Of a DNA stretch of 64,000 nt, positions 1 through 11,272 are shown piece after piece. The stretch lies in assembly GCF_000013565.1 (NCBI RefSeq), contig NC_007802.1, positions 558,001 through 622,000 on the forward strand, given 5' to 3'. Numbering within the stretch: the stretch's first letter is position 1; each line of letters opens with the position of its first letter. The DNA is from Jannaschia sp. CCS1 (lineage in GTDB: Bacteria > Pseudomonadota > Alphaproteobacteria > Rhodobacterales > Rhodobacteraceae). The notes under the pieces are model-generated. The model was not told the DNA's origin, searched no databases, and was given only the letters and a program-made list of their open reading frames with translations. The position numbers were made by a program, and so were the translations under genes.

Positions 1-2811
1 ATGGCCGTTCACGTGCCGCTGAGCCTTGAGGCACAGTTGGAAGCCCGCGTCTTGATGATGTCGACGAACAACGTTCTGTCGCCTGCAAACGGCGCGCCGA
101 TCATCGTTCCGTCGCAGGATATGATCCTGGGTCTCTACTACGTCACGCTGGCCCGCGAGGGCATGAAAGGCGAAGGCATGATCTTTGCCGACGTGGACGA
201 AGTGCGCCACGCGCTGGACGCCGGTGAGATCCACCTGCACTCCAAGATCACGGCGCGCCTGCCGCAGATCGACGAAGAGGGCAACGAGATCATGGTGCGG
301 TTCGACACCACGCCCGGTCGTGTGATGTTGGGCGCGCTTCTGCCGCTTAACGCCAAGGCGCCGTTTGATCTGGTGAACCGTCTGCTGCGCAAGAAAGAGG
401 TGCAGCAGGTCATCGACACCGTCTACCGCTATTGCGGCCAGAAAGAGTCGGTCATCTTCTGCGACCAGATCATGTCCATGGGCTTCAAGGAGGCGTTCAA
501 AGCGGGCATCTCCTTCGGCAAGGACGACATGGTCATTCCCGATACCAAATGGACGCTGGTGGAAGATGCCCGCGATCAGGTGGAGGAATTTGAGCAGCAG
601 TACATGGACGGCCTGATCACCCAGGGCGAAAAGTACAACAAGGTCATCGACGCGTGGTCGAAGGTGAACGACAAGGTCACCGACGCCATGATGGGCACGA
701 TCTCGGCCTCCAAGCGGGACGAGAACGATGCCGAGATGGAGCCAAACTCGGTCTACATGATGGCCCACTCCGGGGCCCGTGGATCTGTTACGCAGATGAA
801 GCAGTTGGGCGGCATGCGCGGCCTGATGGCCAAGCCGAACGGTGAAATCATCGAAACGCCGATCATCTCGAACTTCAAGGAGGGTCTGACCGTTCTTGAA
901 TACTTCAACTCCACCCACGGCGCCCGGAAGGGTCTGTCGGACACGGCGTTGAAGACGGCGAACTCCGGCTATCTGACGCGACGTCTGGTGGACGTGGCCC
1001 AGGACTGCATCGTGCGTATGGACGATTGCGGGACCGAGAACACGATCAAGGCAGAGGCGGCCGTGAACGACGGTGAAGTCGTGGCATCCCTGGCTGAGCG
1101 TATTCTGGGCCGGACGGCTGGCGAAGACGTGTTCATTCCGGGCACCGATGAGATCATCGTCGCCAAGGGCGAGCTGATCGACGAACGCAAGGCCGACGCG
1201 GTGGAAGCCGCTGGTGTCACGACGATGCAGATGCGGTCCCCGCTGACCTGTGAGGCGGAAGAGGGCGTCTGCGCGACCTGCTACGGTCGGGATCTGGCAC
1301 GCGGCACGAAGGTGAACACCGGCGAAGCCGTGGGCATCATCGCGGCGCAGTCGATTGGTGAGCCGGGCACACAGCTGACGATGCGGACGTTCCACATCGG
1401 CGGCGTGGCCCAGGGTGGTCAGCAGTCCTTTCAGGAGGTCAACGTCGACGGCAAAGTGGAATTCCGCAACGCCAACCTGCTGAAGAACGCCAATGGCGAA
1501 AGCGTTGTCATGGGCCGGAACATGGTCCTTGCGATCATGGACGATCAGGGCAGCGAACGCGCGTCGTTCAAGCTGGGTTACGGCACCAACGTTCTTGTCG
1601 AAGACGGCAAGAAAGTTGTCCGTGGCGACCGTCTGTTCGAATGGGATCCCTATACCCTGCCGATCATCGCGGAAGCGGCGGGAACGGCGAAGTTCGTGGA
1701 TCTTGTCTCGGGCATTTCGATCCGCGATGAAACCGACGATGCGACGGGCATGACCCAAAAGATCGTCTCGGATTGGCGCACGGCCCCCAAGGGCAATGAG
1801 CTGAAGCCCGAGATCATCATCGCGGGCGAAGATGGCGAGCCGATGCGCAACGATCAGGGCAACCCGGTCACCTACACGATGTCGGTGGATGCGATCCTGT
1901 CGATCGAAGAAGGCCAAACGGTCAAAGCCGGTGACGTGATTGCGCGTATCCCGCGGGAAGGTGCGAAGACGAAGGACATCACCGGTGGTCTGCCGCGTGT
2001 GGCCGAACTGTTTGAAGCCCGGCGTCCCAAGGACCACGCGATCATCGCGGAAATCGATGGCTACGTGAAATTCGGCCGTGACTTCAAGAACAAGCGCCGG
2101 ATCGGCATTGTTCCTGCGGACGAAAGTCTGGAGCCCGTGGAATACATGGTGCCCAAGGGCAAGCACATCCCCGTGGCCGAAGGCGATTTCGTTCAGGTCG
2201 GGGATTACATCATGGACGGCAACCCCGCGCCGCACGACATTCTTGCCGTGTTGGGTGTTGAGGCGCTGGCCGATTATATGATCGACGAGGTCCAGGATGT
2301 GTACCGTCTTCAGGGCGTGAAGATTAACGATAAGCACATCGAGGTTATCGTTCGTCAGATGCTCCAGAAGTGGGAGATCCAGGATTCGGGCGAGACCACG
2401 CTGCTCAAGGGTGAGCATGTGGATAAGGCCGAATTCGACTCCGCCAACGCGAAGGCCGTCCGTGACGGTCGTCGTCCGGCACAGGGGGAGCCGATCTTGT
2501 TGGGCATCACCAAGGCGTCGCTGCAAACCCGCAGCTTCATCTCTGCCGCCTCCTTCCAGGAGACGACGCGGGTGCTGACGGAAGCCTCTGTTCAGGGCAA
2601 GAAAGACCGTCTGGTCGGCCTGAAAGAGAACGTCATCGTGGGCCGTCTGATCCCCGCAGGCACCGGTGGTGCCACGCAGGATGTGGAGCGGATCGCCAAG
2701 GGTCGGGACCAGGTCGTCATCGACGCCGCGCAAGCGGAAGCCGAAGCCGCCGCAGCCCTGGCCGCACCGGTCATGGAAGATGCCGCACCGGATACCGACG
2801 CCGCCGAGTAA
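1..2811 (+). CDS. rpoC: DNA-directed RNA polymerase beta' subunit, C-terminal part (5' truncated by window)
   Basis: Beta' subunit of RNA polymerase. The frame is open at the window edge, and its first residues ([12 protein letters not shown]) are those that directly follow the catalytic NADFDGDQ loop in this family, so about 470 N-terminal residues lie upstream. Cys343, Cys417, Cys424 and Cys427 keep the spacing of the beta' zinc site next to the bridge helix. [19 protein letters not shown] (about 451-469) is the trigger-loop helix region. The end is an Ala/Asp/Glu-rich tail. The coordinate 1 methionine is internal, not a start. A strong terminator follows at 2835, so rpoC is the last gene of its transcript. 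Confidence 0.98.
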   Translation: MAVHVPLSLEAQLEARVLMMSTNNVLSPANGAPIIVPSQDMILGLYYVTLAREGMKGEGMIFADVDEVRHALDAGEIHLHSKITARLPQIDEEGNEIMVRFDTTPGRVMLGALLPLNAKAPFDLVNRLLRKKEVQQVIDTVYRYCGQKESVIFCDQIMSMGFKEAFKAGISFGKDDMVIPDTKWTLVEDARDQVEEFEQQYMDGLITQGEKYNKVIDAWSKVNDKVTDAMMGTISASKRDENDAEMEPNSVYMMAHSGARGSVTQMKQLGGMRGLMAKPNGEIIETPIISNFKEGLTVLEYFNSTHGARKGLSDTALKTANSGYLTRRLVDVAQDCIVRMDDCGTENTIKAEAAVNDGEVVASLAERILGRTAGEDVFIPGTDEIIVAKGELIDERKADAVEAAGVTTMQMRSPLTCEAEEGVCATCYGRDLARGTKVNTGEAVGIIAAQSIGEPGTQLTMRTFHIGGVAQGGQQSFQEVNVDGKVEFRNANLLKNANGESVVMGRNMVLAIMDDQGSERASFKLGYGTNVLVEDGKKVVRGDRLFEWDPYTLPIIAEAAGTAKFVDLVSGISIRDETDDATGMTQKIVSDWRTAPKGNELKPEIIIAGEDGEPMRNDQGNPVTYTMSVDAILSIEEGQTVKAGDVIARIPREGAKTKDITGGLPRVAELFEARRPKDHAIIAEIDGYVKFGRDFKNKRRIGIVPADESLEPVEYMVPKGKHIPVAEGDFVQVGDYIMDGNPAPHDILAVLGVEALADYMIDEVQDVYRLQGVKINDKHIEVIVRQMLQKWEIQDSGETTLLKGEHVDKAEFDSANAKAVRDGRRPAQGEPILLGITKASLQTRSFISAASFQETTRVLTEASVQGKKDRLVGLKENVIVGRLIPAGTGGATQDVERIAKGRDQVVIDAAQAEAEAAAALAAPVMEDAAPDTDAAE

Positions 2812-2834
2812 GGTCGTCACAGACAAATTAGGAC

Positions 2835-2867
2835 GCGCCCCGTTGGAGACAGCGGGGCGCTTTTTTT
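2835..2867 (+). terminator. rho-independent terminator after rpoC
   Basis: Eight-bp GC stem GCGCCCCG (2835-2842) with CGGGGCGC (2853-2860), ten-base loop, then seven T. It sits 24 bases after the rpoC stop and separates rpoC from the accessory block before rpsL. Confidence 0.9.
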
Positions 2868-2928
2868 GTGGCATTGGGCACGGATCTTGCTATCGTTCCT
2901 GAAATGTTCTCATTCCGCGAGTGACCCC

Positions 2929-3285
2929 ATGGCCAGTGATCCGAGCGCGCCCATCGACTACATTGAATTCACCTCCCCCGATGTGGAGGCCACGCAGGCG
3001 TTCTTCACCGAGGCGTTTGGGTGGAGCTACATCGACTACGGCCCCGATTACAAAGACATCCAGGGTGCGGGCCTTGGCGGCGGGATCGAGCGCGGCCCCC
3101 TGCGCGCGCCATTGCCGGTTTTGAAGGCCGATGATCTGGAGGCGATGCTGGACAAAGTGAAGGCTGCGGGCGCCGAGATCACGCAAGAGATTTTCGAGTT
3201 TCCTGGCGGGCGCAGGTTCCAGTTCAAAGAACCCGGCGGGACTGAAATGGCCGTGTGGACCACCGCGGATGACGACCATGGATGA
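2929..3285 (+). CDS. VOC (glyoxalase/bleomycin-resistance) family protein
   Basis: 118 residues, about the length of a single VOC module. IDYIEFTSPDVEATQAFF near the N-terminus is the typical first beta-alpha element (usual form: HxEhxxxDxxxaxxFY), and the C-terminal GGRRFQFKEPGGTEMAVW resembles the closing strand with its metal-side Glu. The usual N-terminal metal His is replaced (YIEF), so a metal-dependent lyase activity is uncertain. ATG 2929 was chosen because the VOC fold starts there. The next gene overlaps its 3' end by 17 bases, suggesting co-translation. Substrate unknown. Confidence 0.8.
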   Translation: MASDPSAPIDYIEFTSPDVEATQAFFTEAFGWSYIDYGPDYKDIQGAGLGGGIERGPLRAPLPVLKADDLEAMLDKVKAAGAEITQEIFEFPGGRRFQFKEPGGTEMAVWTTADDDHG

Positions 3286-3589
3286 TCTGAGCCGGATCGC
3301 GGACGAGGTCAAAGCCCTCGCCAAAGAGATCGAGCCGGGTCTGGCATTTGAGCCGAAATACGGGGGCGAGGTGATGGTCCCCGACCCAGAAGCACCCAAG
3401 GCGTTTGTGGGGGGCGTCTTTGTCTACAAGGACCACGTATCGGTCGAATTTTCGCAAGGGGCTGAGCTGGAAGATCCCAAGGGGCACCTGGAGGGCAAGG
3501 GTAAGGCGCGCCGACATCTGAAGCTGCACGCGACTGACGACATCGAAGGCAAGGACCTCGCGTCCTTCCTGCGGCAAGTCCTCCGCTGA
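3269..3589 (+). CDS. DUF1801-like small protein
   Basis: 106 residues beginning MTTMDDLSRIADEVKAL; an alternative ATG lies at 3278. The middle (KYGGEVMVPDPEAPKAFVGGVFVYKDHVSVEFSQGA) and the end (GKGKARRHLKLHATDDI) resemble the small DUF1801/YdhG-type fold, which has no established reaction. It overlaps the VOC gene by 17 bases, a common sign of one transcript. No signal peptide or membrane segment is seen. Family assignment is by pattern only. Confidence 0.7.
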   Translation: MTTMDDLSRIADEVKALAKEIEPGLAFEPKYGGEVMVPDPEAPKAFVGGVFVYKDHVSVEFSQGAELEDPKGHLEGKGKARRHLKLHATDDIEGKDLASFLRQVLR

Positions 3590-3657
3590 TCCAAGGGGGT
3601 TTCCCCCCAGCCGCCAATTCGCCTAACGTCCGCCTATCCGTCGGCTAGGAACCCGTC

Positions 3658-4560
3658 ATGAGCGTTGTGAACAAGATCATTGGCGTGTGCCGGTTCTCGT
3701 ACCTTGGGCTGGGTGGGTTTCGGATCAATGAGGCGGGCGCGGAAGAGGCCGCGAAAGCGCTTTATGCGGCCGACCGCATGACCCTCCGTTTCGCGTATTT
3801 CGAGACTATCTGCCTGCCATCCCTTGCTGCGCAAACGGACTCTGACTTTACGTTCGTTGCTTTGATTGCGGACACGATGCCGCTGCCGTTTCGCCAGCGC
3901 CTCAAGCGGTTGACGGAAACGTACCCATTCCTGCGCATCGCCGTTCTGGAAAGCACGGGTCCCTACAATTCCACGCGTCGGGCGTTTTCGCGTGGTCTTG
4001 ATGGGCAAGAGACGGACTTTATCACGGGCTTCCGGCTGGACGATGATGATGCGGTCAGCGTCGACTACATCGCGCGGACCAGAGAAGCGGCTGACACGCT
4101 CATCACGCTTGGATGGGCGACAAAAGACGACCCCGCAGCCGTGTGCTTCCATCGCGGCATTTACTGGGACATGAAACGGCCCGACGCGCCATTCTGGGAC
4201 TATTCCGAGATCCAGCCCTTGGGGCTGGCCAGCGCCATGGTCCACCACCGCGACAGTCGGCAGAACATATATCGCTGGAACCACCGCAAACTGGCAAGCA
4301 AGGTCCGTTGCTGGACCGACCCGAGTGACGTTATGTTCCTGCGCACGCTACATGACCACAACGACAGCGGTCGCGTGATGCCCCGTGATGCGGAGCAAAT
4401 ACCTGACGAACAGGCCCGAAGGCTGCTTAAGGATCGCTTTGGTTTGAACCCGAAGCGGCTACTGTCCACCATGGATAGGGTGCACGGCGGCACGGATGCC
4501 GCACGGCAATGGGCGGCGGAGACCCGCGAAGATCCTTTCGGGAAGGACGGCGACGCATGA
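3658..4560 (+). CDS. putative rhamnosyltransferase-like glycosyltransferase (copy 1)
   Basis: 300 residues, resembling the bacterial putative rhamnosyl transferase family (PF11316 type). Seen: start block VCRFSYLGLGGFRI, an LPSLAAQTDSDF block, and FRLDDDDAVSVDYI (about 124-137), an acidic run like the DxD metal/nucleotide-sugar site of GT-A enzymes. AGGA seven bases before ATG 3658 supports the start. The 3' end overlaps the transporter gene by four bases (ATGA). It is about 30-40% identical by eye to the gene at 5416 on the far side of the transporter. Likely cytosolic; acceptor unknown. Confidence 0.8.
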   Translation: MSVVNKIIGVCRFSYLGLGGFRINEAGAEEAAKALYAADRMTLRFAYFETICLPSLAAQTDSDFTFVALIADTMPLPFRQRLKRLTETYPFLRIAVLESTGPYNSTRRAFSRGLDGQETDFITGFRLDDDDAVSVDYIARTREAADTLITLGWATKDDPAAVCFHRGIYWDMKRPDAPFWDYSEIQPLGLASAMVHHRDSRQNIYRWNHRKLASKVRCWTDPSDVMFLRTLHDHNDSGRVMPRDAEQIPDEQARRLLKDRFGLNPKRLLSTMDRVHGGTDAARQWAAETREDPFGKDGDA

Positions 4561-5423
4561 CGCCAAATCTGAAGGGTGCCCTGTTCATGACGGGCTCCAT
4601 GGCATCGTTTGTGTTGAACGATGTGGTGATCAAGGTCCTGTCCGATGACTTGCCGCTGTTCCAGATCGTGTTCCTGCGCGGCATCCTGACGACTGCGCTC
4701 TTGACCGCCACGGTGGCCGCCTTCGGTCAACTGAGTTTCCGTGTCCCGCGCGGGGATCGGGGCAAGGTTGTCCTGCGCACGATCTTTGAGATCGCGGCGA
4801 TGGTCACGTTCCTGACGGCCCTGATCAACATGCAGATCGCCAATGCCACGGCGATCCTGTCGGCATTGCCCCTTGCCGTGACCCTGGGCGCGGCCCTGCT
4901 GTTCAAGGAACAGGTCGGTTGGCGACGGTGGAGCGCCATCTGCATCGGCGCGTTTGGCGTGTTGCTGATCGTCCAGCCAGGGGCGGACGGGTTCAACGTC
5001 TACTCCCTTCTGGCGTTGATCACGGTTGTGCTGGTCGCGGGCCGTGACCTTGCAACACGCGGGTTTTCGACCGGGTTGCCGACCATGACCGTCGCCGTCA
5101 TCACCGCCGCCGCCATCTGTGTGTTCGGCGGTGTCATGTCCCTGACGGACGAGTGGGTGAGACCCGCCCTCCCGCACCTGCTTCTTCTGGCGGCCGCGTC
5201 GGTCTGTATCATCGGCGGCTATGTCTTTTCCATCCTCGTGATGCGGGTGGGAGAGGTCGCCGTGACGGCTCCGTTCCGCTATACGTCGCTGGTGTTCGCG
5301 CTGGTTTTGGGATGGTTGGTTTTCGCGGAACTACCCAACACCCTGGCCCTGTGCGGGGCGGCGATTGTTGTTGCGACGGGCGTGTTCACGCTCATCCGCG
5401 AAAGACAGGTGAAACATGGCTGA
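4557..5423 (+). CDS. DMT-superfamily (EamA) transporter
   Basis: 288 residues with about ten hydrophobic segments and the two-repeat layout of EamA/DMT exporters. The first repeat carries FLRGILTTALLTATVAAFG and LSALPLAVTLGAALLFKEQVGWRRW (a helix-end Glu typical of the family); the second carries APFRYTSLVFALVLGWLVFAELPN. The start ATG 4557 overlaps the upstream stop as ATGA, and its own 3' end overlaps the next gene by eight bases. The tight packing with two glycosyltransferase-like genes suggests one transcript; whether the substrate is related to them is inference. Substrate not predictable. Confidence 0.88.
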   Translation: MTPNLKGALFMTGSMASFVLNDVVIKVLSDDLPLFQIVFLRGILTTALLTATVAAFGQLSFRVPRGDRGKVVLRTIFEIAAMVTFLTALINMQIANATAILSALPLAVTLGAALLFKEQVGWRRWSAICIGAFGVLLIVQPGADGFNVYSLLALITVVLVAGRDLATRGFSTGLPTMTVAVITAAAICVFGGVMSLTDEWVRPALPHLLLLAAASVCIIGGYVFSILVMRVGEVAVTAPFRYTSLVFALVLGWLVFAELPNTLALCGAAIVVATGVFTLIRERQVKHG

Positions 5424-6243
5424 GGGTGTTCAGGTCCAGGGGTTGTGCCGCTTCTCGTTCCCCTGCACGGGCGGGTTCAAGAAGTACCACGAGAGCCTGG
5501 AAGAGCGGCGCACAGCCTTGTATGCGCCCAAACGTCTTGATGAGAGGACTTTGTGGTTCGAGCATATCTTCCTTCCTCCTCTGCACGCGCAGACGGACGA
5601 CGATTTCTCCCTGCATCTGCTGTTGGGGGAAGACCTGCCCGACCCGTGGCGATCCCGGGTGGAAACCGCGATTAAAGACATCCCCCAGATCACCCCCCAT
5701 TGGCGCGCGCCGGGTGATCATCGGGCGATTTGCCGGGACGTGATGTGGGGCGGGCGCGATGGCAGCCGCGCCACGGTGGCGGAGTTTCGGCTGGATGACG
5801 ATGACGCAGTCGCCGTGGATTATGTCCAGCAGCTGCGGCGCGCCTGGGGCAAGCTTTCGCGGTTGACGAACACCCATGGCCGCGTGGCGCTGGACCATGG
5901 CAAGGGCATGGTGCTGGAAGCGCAGCCAGACCGCTCCATCACGCCCCATGTGCTGAATACGCATTGCTGGTCCGCAGGGCTGGCTATCTATCTTAGGCCC
6001 GATGATGAGGCGATCATCATGGACTTCCCGCATCACAAGATCTGGTCCCGCGTGCCGTTCGTGAACCTGACAGATTCGGTGATGTTCATTCGCGGTGATC
6101 ACGCCCATAACGACGCGAAGACGCCCTTCGGCGCGGGCCTGCCCGTCCCGGTGCCCGATGATGAGATTGCGACTTTGATCCAAAGGCGGTTCGCGATTGA
6201 TTTTCCAGCATTCCAAGCGGACTGGCGGACGCGGGGCGGCTAG
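5416..6243 (+). CDS. putative rhamnosyltransferase-like glycosyltransferase (copy 2)
   Basis: 275 residues, paralogue of the gene at 3658. Shared blocks in the same order: LCRFSFPCTGGFKK, TLWFEHIFLPPLHAQTDDDF, FRLDDDDAVAVDYV, and a C-terminal SVMFIRGDHAHND stretch (copy 1: DVMFLRTLHDHND). The DDDD run probably binds metal and a nucleotide sugar. AGGTG just before ATG 5416 serves as ribosome binding site. Last gene before the rpsL promoter. Acceptor and sugar unknown; the rhamnosyl name is a family label only. Confidence 0.8.
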   Translation: MAEGVQVQGLCRFSFPCTGGFKKYHESLEERRTALYAPKRLDERTLWFEHIFLPPLHAQTDDDFSLHLLLGEDLPDPWRSRVETAIKDIPQITPHWRAPGDHRAICRDVMWGGRDGSRATVAEFRLDDDDAVAVDYVQQLRRAWGKLSRLTNTHGRVALDHGKGMVLEAQPDRSITPHVLNTHCWSAGLAIYLRPDDEAIIMDFPHHKIWSRVPFVNLTDSVMFIRGDHAHNDAKTPFGAGLPVPVPDDEIATLIQRRFAIDFPAFQADWRTRGG

Positions 6244-6255
6244 GCCGGGGTGCTG

Positions 6256-6283
6256 TTGACAGCACAGGATCAACCCCTTATAC
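6256..6283 (+). promoter_or_regulatory. predicted sigma70 promoter for rpsL-rpsG-fusA-tuf
   Basis: TTGACA (6256-6261), 16 bases, TTATAC (6278-6283). It is the best promoter-like match in the 255-base gap before rpsL and leaves a leader of about 210 bases. Same 16-bp spacing as the other ribosomal promoters in this window. Confidence 0.75.
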
Positions 6284-6498
6284 GCCGCGCATCTGGCTAG
6301 GCCGTGATCCACGTCCCGTAATGCCAAACTACTTTCTGAGTGGCCACGATCCGGGCAATTTGATCGCCCTGATCCTCTGGAAATTCGACCGCGGCGTCCT
6401 CCAGGTAGGGAAGGGACACTCGCGGTTTTGGTGTTGTTTACGCGGTTTGGCCACGCATCGCACGCCGAAGATGAAATTGAGCAAACCGGGGAGACCCC

Positions 6499-6870
6499 AT
6501 GCCAACGATCCAACAGCTGATCCGCAAACCGCGGCAGCCCAAAATCAAGCGCTCCAAGTCCCAGCACATGGAAGGCTGCCCGCAGAAGCGCGGCGTCTGC
6601 ACGCGCGTCTACACAACCACGCCGAAGAAGCCGAACTCGGCCATGCGGAAAGTCGCCAAGGTGCGTCTGACCAATGGGTATGAGGTTATCAGCTACATCC
6701 CCGGCGAAAGCCACAACCTGCAGGAGCACTCGGTTGTTCTGATCCGTGGCGGTCGTGTGAAAGACCTTCCCGGTGTGCGGTATCACATCCTGCGCGGTGT
6801 GCTCGATACGCAAGGCGTCAAAGACCGTCGCCAGCGTCGTTCGAAGTACGGCGCCAAGCGCCCCAAATAA
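6499..6870 (+). CDS. rpsL: 30S ribosomal protein S12
   Basis: 123 residues, normal length. [32 protein letters not shown] opens the protein and [19 protein letters not shown] is the decoding-centre loop, where streptomycin-resistance changes occur in other bacteria; the lysine seen here is the wild-type sensitive residue. GGGGAGA upstream acts as Shine-Dalgarno. First gene of the str unit, 16 bases before rpsG. Confidence 0.99.
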   Translation: MPTIQQLIRKPRQPKIKRSKSQHMEGCPQKRGVCTRVYTTTPKKPNSAMRKVAKVRLTNGYEVISYIPGESHNLQEHSVVLIRGGRVKDLPGVRYHILRGVLDTQGVKDRRQRRSKYGAKRPK

Positions 6871-6885
6871 GAAGAGGATTGAGCG

Positions 6886-7356
6886 ATGTCGCGTCGTCAC
6901 GCCGCCGAAAAACGCCAGGTCCTGCCCGACGCCAAGTTTGGCGATATGGTCCTGACCAAATTCATGAACAACCTGATGATCGACGGCAAGAAAGCCGTTG
7001 CCGAGCGGATTGTTTACAACGCCTTTGACCGGGTCGAAGGCAAGCTGAAGCGCGCGCCTGTGGAAGTCTTCCACGAAGCGCTTGAGAACATCAAACCCGC
7101 CGTGGAAGTTCGCTCCCGCCGCGTGGGTGGCGCCACCTACCAGGTGCCCGTCGATGTGCGCCCCGAGCGTCGCGAAGCGCTGGCCATTCGTTGGCTGATC
7201 AATGCCTCGCGCGCCCGCAACGAGAACACCATGGAAGAGCGTCTGGCCGGTGAGCTGGTCGATGCCGTCAACATGCGTGGTTCTGCCGTCAAGAAGCGCG
7301 AAGACACTCACAAGATGGCCGACGCCAACCGCGCGTTCAGCCATTATCGTTGGTGA
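6886..7356 (+). CDS. rpsG: 30S ribosomal protein S7
   Basis: 156 residues, full length. [31 protein letters not shown] is the rRNA-binding N-terminus; [27 protein letters not shown] is the conserved core. AGAGGA precedes ATG 6886. In other bacteria S7 represses translation of the str operon; a structure for that was not examined here. Confidence 0.99.
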   Translation: MSRRHAAEKRQVLPDAKFGDMVLTKFMNNLMIDGKKAVAERIVYNAFDRVEGKLKRAPVEVFHEALENIKPAVEVRSRRVGGATYQVPVDVRPERREALAIRWLINASRARNENTMEERLAGELVDAVNMRGSAVKKREDTHKMADANRAFSHYRW

Positions 7357-7397
7357 TCATCCGGCGTCGGTTCACGCCGGTGCCAACACGCGATCAG

Positions 7398-7418
7398 GCG
7401 GCCCCGTCCGGGGGCCGC
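7398..7418 (+). promoter_or_regulatory. stem-loop in the rpsG-fusA gap
   Basis: GCGGCCCC (7398-7405) pairs with GGGGCCGC (7411-7418), five-base loop, followed by TTCCCCGTTT. The weak T content argues against full termination; it could be an attenuator or an mRNA stabiliser between rpsG and fusA. Confidence 0.5.
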
Positions 7419-7451
7419 TTCCCCGTTTAAACTTCAGTCTTAGGACACCCC

Positions 7452-9572
7452 ATGGCACGCGATTATCCCCTCGAGCGCTACCGGAACTTCGGAATCATGG
7501 CCCACATCGATGCGGGCAAGACCACTTGTTCGGAGCGGATTCTGTATTACACAGGCAAATCCCACAACATCGGTGAGGTGCACGATGGTGCGGCCACCAT
7601 GGACTGGATGGAGCAGGAGCAGGAGCGGGGCATCACGATCACCTCGGCTGCGACGACGACCTTCTGGGAGCGGACCGAAAACGGCACGGAGCCCGATTCC
7701 GAGAAGCACCGCCTGAACATCATCGACACCCCCGGCCACGTGGACTTCACCATTGAAGTTGAACGCTCGCTGGCCGTTCTCGACGGCGCCGTTTGCGTGC
7801 TGGACGCCAATGCCGGTGTGGAGCCGCAGACTGAAACGGTGTGGCGTCAGGCCGACCGCTACAAGGTTCCGCGGATGGTGTTCGTCAACAAGATGGACAA
7901 GATCGGCGCGGACTTTTTCAACTGCGTGCGGATGATCGAAGACCGCACCGGCGCGCGTGCCGTGCCTGTTGGTATCCCAATCGGGGCCGAGACGGAGCTG
8001 GAAGGCCTGATCGACCTCGTCACCATGGAAGAGTGGTTGTGGCAGGGTGAAGATCTGGGGGCGTCCTGGATCAAGGCACCAATCCGCGACAGCCTCAATG
8101 ACATGGCCCTTGAATGGCGTGCCAAGATGATTGAGGCCGCCGTCGAGATGGACGACGACGCCATGGAAAATTACCTCATGGACGGCGCCGAGCCTGACGT
8201 GCCGACCCTGCGCGCTTTGCTGCGTAAGGGTACGCTTGCCATGGCATTCGTGCCGGTCCTGGGTGGATCCGCATTCAAGAACAAAGGCGTGCAGCCACTG
8301 CTGAACGCTGTCATCGACTATCTGCCGAGCCCGCTCGACGTGGTTGATTACATGGGCTTCAAGCCGGGCGATGAAACGGAAACCCGCAACATCCCGCGCC
8401 GCGCCGATGACGATATGGCGTTCTCTGGCCTTGCGTTCAAAATCATGAACGACCCCTTCGTGGGATCCCTTACGTTTGTCCGAATCTACTCTGGTCAGCT
8501 GCGCAAGGGCGACAACATGATCAACTCGACCAAGCAGAATAACGAGCGCGTTGGCCGGATGATGATGATGCACTCCAACAACCGCGAAGAGATTGATGAA
8601 GCCTTCGCCGGTGACATCATCGCGCTGGGTGGCCTGAAGAACACCACGACCGGTGACACGCTGTGCGACAAATCCGATCCGGTGGTTCTGGAAACGATGA
8701 CGTTCCCCGAGCCGGTCATCGAGATCGCGGTGGAGCCGAAGACGAAAGCGGACCAGGAGAAGATGGCGATGGCGCTTCAGCGTTTGTCGGCAGAAGACCC
8801 CTCCTTCCGCGTCGAGACGGATATCGAGTCCGGCCAGACCATCATGCGTGGCATGGGCGAACTTCACCTCGACATCCTGGTCGACCGCATGAAGCGTGAG
8901 TTCAAGGTGGAAGCCAATATCGGTGCGCCACAGGTGGCATATCGTGAGACTATCGGCCACGAGGTCGAGCATACCTATACCCACAAGAAGCAGTCGGGTG
9001 GCTCGGGTCAGTATGCCGAAGTCAAGCTGCTCATCACGCCGACGGAGCCGGGCGAAGGCTATTCGTTCGAGAGCAAGATCGTGGGCGGTGCCGTTCCGAA
9101 GGAATACATCCCCGGTGTCGAAAAGGGCATCAAATCCGTCATGGATAGCGGTCCGCTTGCGGGCTTCCCCGTGATCGACTTCAAGGTTCAGCTCCTGGAC
9201 GGCAAATTCCACGATGTGGATTCCTCGGTTCTCGCGTTCGAGATCGCAGGTCGTATGGGCATGCGGGAAGGGATGCGGAAGGCCGGCGCCAAACTGCTGG
9301 AGCCGATCATGAAGGTCGAGGTGATCACGCCTGAGGATTACACCGGTGGTATCATCGGCGACCTCACGTCTCGCCGGGGTCAGGTGCAGGGTCAGGATAC
9401 GCGCGGCAATGCCATCGCAATCGATGCCTTCGTGCCGCTGGCCAACATGTTCGGCTACATCAACACGTTGCGGTCCATGTCATCGGGCCGCGCGCAGTTC
9501 ACGATGCAGTTCGACCACTACGAGCCCGTGCCGCAGAACATCTCGGACGAGATCCAAGCGAAATACGCATAA
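7452..9572 (+). CDS. fusA: elongation factor G
   Basis: 706-residue translocation GTPase. [15 protein letters not shown] (from residue 17) is the P-loop, [17 protein letters not shown] switch I, DTPGHVDF the G3 motif and [13 protein letters not shown] the G4 motif (NKMD). Domains II to V follow at normal length, including [17 protein letters not shown] in domain V. Located in the expected rpsG-fusA-tuf order, so co-expression with ribosomal proteins is likely. Confidence 0.99.
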   Translation: MARDYPLERYRNFGIMAHIDAGKTTCSERILYYTGKSHNIGEVHDGAATMDWMEQEQERGITITSAATTTFWERTENGTEPDSEKHRLNIIDTPGHVDFTIEVERSLAVLDGAVCVLDANAGVEPQTETVWRQADRYKVPRMVFVNKMDKIGADFFNCVRMIEDRTGARAVPVGIPIGAETELEGLIDLVTMEEWLWQGEDLGASWIKAPIRDSLNDMALEWRAKMIEAAVEMDDDAMENYLMDGAEPDVPTLRALLRKGTLAMAFVPVLGGSAFKNKGVQPLLNAVIDYLPSPLDVVDYMGFKPGDETETRNIPRRADDDMAFSGLAFKIMNDPFVGSLTFVRIYSGQLRKGDNMINSTKQNNERVGRMMMMHSNNREEIDEAFAGDIIALGGLKNTTTGDTLCDKSDPVVLETMTFPEPVIEIAVEPKTKADQEKMAMALQRLSAEDPSFRVETDIESGQTIMRGMGELHLDILVDRMKREFKVEANIGAPQVAYRETIGHEVEHTYTHKKQSGGSGQYAEVKLLITPTEPGEGYSFESKIVGGAVPKEYIPGVEKGIKSVMDSGPLAGFPVIDFKVQLLDGKFHDVDSSVLAFEIAGRMGMREGMRKAGAKLLEPIMKVEVITPEDYTGGIIGDLTSRRGQVQGQDTRGNAIAIDAFVPLANMFGYINTLRSMSSGRAQFTMQFDHYEPVPQNISDEIQAKYA

Positions 9573-9576
9573 AGCG

Positions 9577-9593
9577 GGGCGGATCATCCGCCC
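9577..9593 (+). promoter_or_regulatory. stem-loop in the fusA-tuf gap
   Basis: GGGCGGA (9577-9583) pairs perfectly with TCCGCCC (9587-9593) around a TCA loop, four bases after the fusA stop. No T-run follows, so it looks like a processing or stabilising hairpin rather than a terminator. Confidence 0.45.
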
Positions 9594-9647
9594 GCCCCAA
9601 CCGTTGGGTCGCCGACACGGTGCCCAAACACTTTTAAGGAGGCCATC

Positions 9648-10823
<1,176 letters not shown>

Positions 10824-10910
10824 GGTCGTGTTTCCCTCGGAAACGATGGCCAGCGGGGAAAGGCGGTTTTGCTAAGGCAAAACCTGCCGACCCGCCCAGA
10901 AGAAATTAGA

Positions 10911-10936
10911 AAAGGCCGCCCCAAAAGGCGGCCTTT
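10911..10936 (+). terminator. terminator-like hairpin downstream of tuf
   Basis: AAAGGCCGCC (10911-10920) and GGCGGCCTTT (10927-10936) form a ten-bp perfect stem with loop CCAAAA. It ends in TTT followed by GTGCTTG, so the U-tract is short, but position (about 90 bases after tuf) and symmetry fit the end of the str transcript. Confidence 0.7.
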
Positions 10937-11044
10937 GTGCTTGTCCGCTTCGACCCTGGCGCCTTTGTAGGGCGCTCTGACGACTCAAGACACTCAGATG
11001 ACCCCCGCACCGACGGTGCAGAGGTTGTTCCCGGATCAAGGGGG

Positions 11045-11060
11045 TGCTCAAGGTTGAGCA
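11045..11060. repeat. near-palindrome TGCTCAAGGTTGAGCA (second copy near luxI)
   Basis: Sixteen-base inverted repeat with one central mismatch. It differs at one base from the core of the 22-bp palindrome at 36058-36079. Could be a DNA-binding site or chance; see the palindrome finding. Confidence 0.4.
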
Positions 11061-11169
11061 AGGGGTTAAGCAGCAGAAAACAAACAAAAATCACGATACT
11101 GAAAAAACGTCCGCGCTCAGACGAACCCGATTCTCCAGAGCTCGCGTCCCTCCCGAACCCTCTCCCCGC

Positions 11170-11260
11170 GCCCGCAGGGCGCCACCACCCCCCACGCCCG
11201 AAGGGCGCCCATGGCCCCCACGCCCGAAGGGCGCTACGAAACACACAGCCCGAAGGGCGC
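11170..11260. repeat. four short hairpin repeats (GCCCGAAGGGC type)
   Basis: Copies at 11170-11182 (GCCCGCAGGGCGC), 11195-11208 and 11221-11234 (CGCCCGAAGGGCGC) and 11248-11260 (GCCCGAAGGGCGC). Each can fold into a five-bp stem with a GAA or GCA loop. Start-to-start spacing is about 25-27 bases, in the untranslated gap between tuf and the DUF892 gene. Confidence 0.75.
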
Positions 11261-11272
11261 AGCCTAGAACGC

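Noticed and set aside
2866-2928. Longer N-terminus of the VOC protein
   Set aside because: It would start in the T-run of the rpoC terminator; ATG 2929 fits the family start.
5392-7344. 650-codon minus-strand frame over the glycosyltransferase, rpsL and rpsG genes
   Set aside because: Covers three clear plus-strand genes; composition typical of a shadow frame.
7440-9212. 590-codon minus-strand frame across fusA
   Set aside because: Antisense shadow of the fusA gene, which is certain; no ribosome site or domain.
11170-11260. CRISPR-like array
   Set aside because: Repeats are 13-14 bases, gaps of about 12 bases, no cas genes and only four copies; not a CRISPR array.
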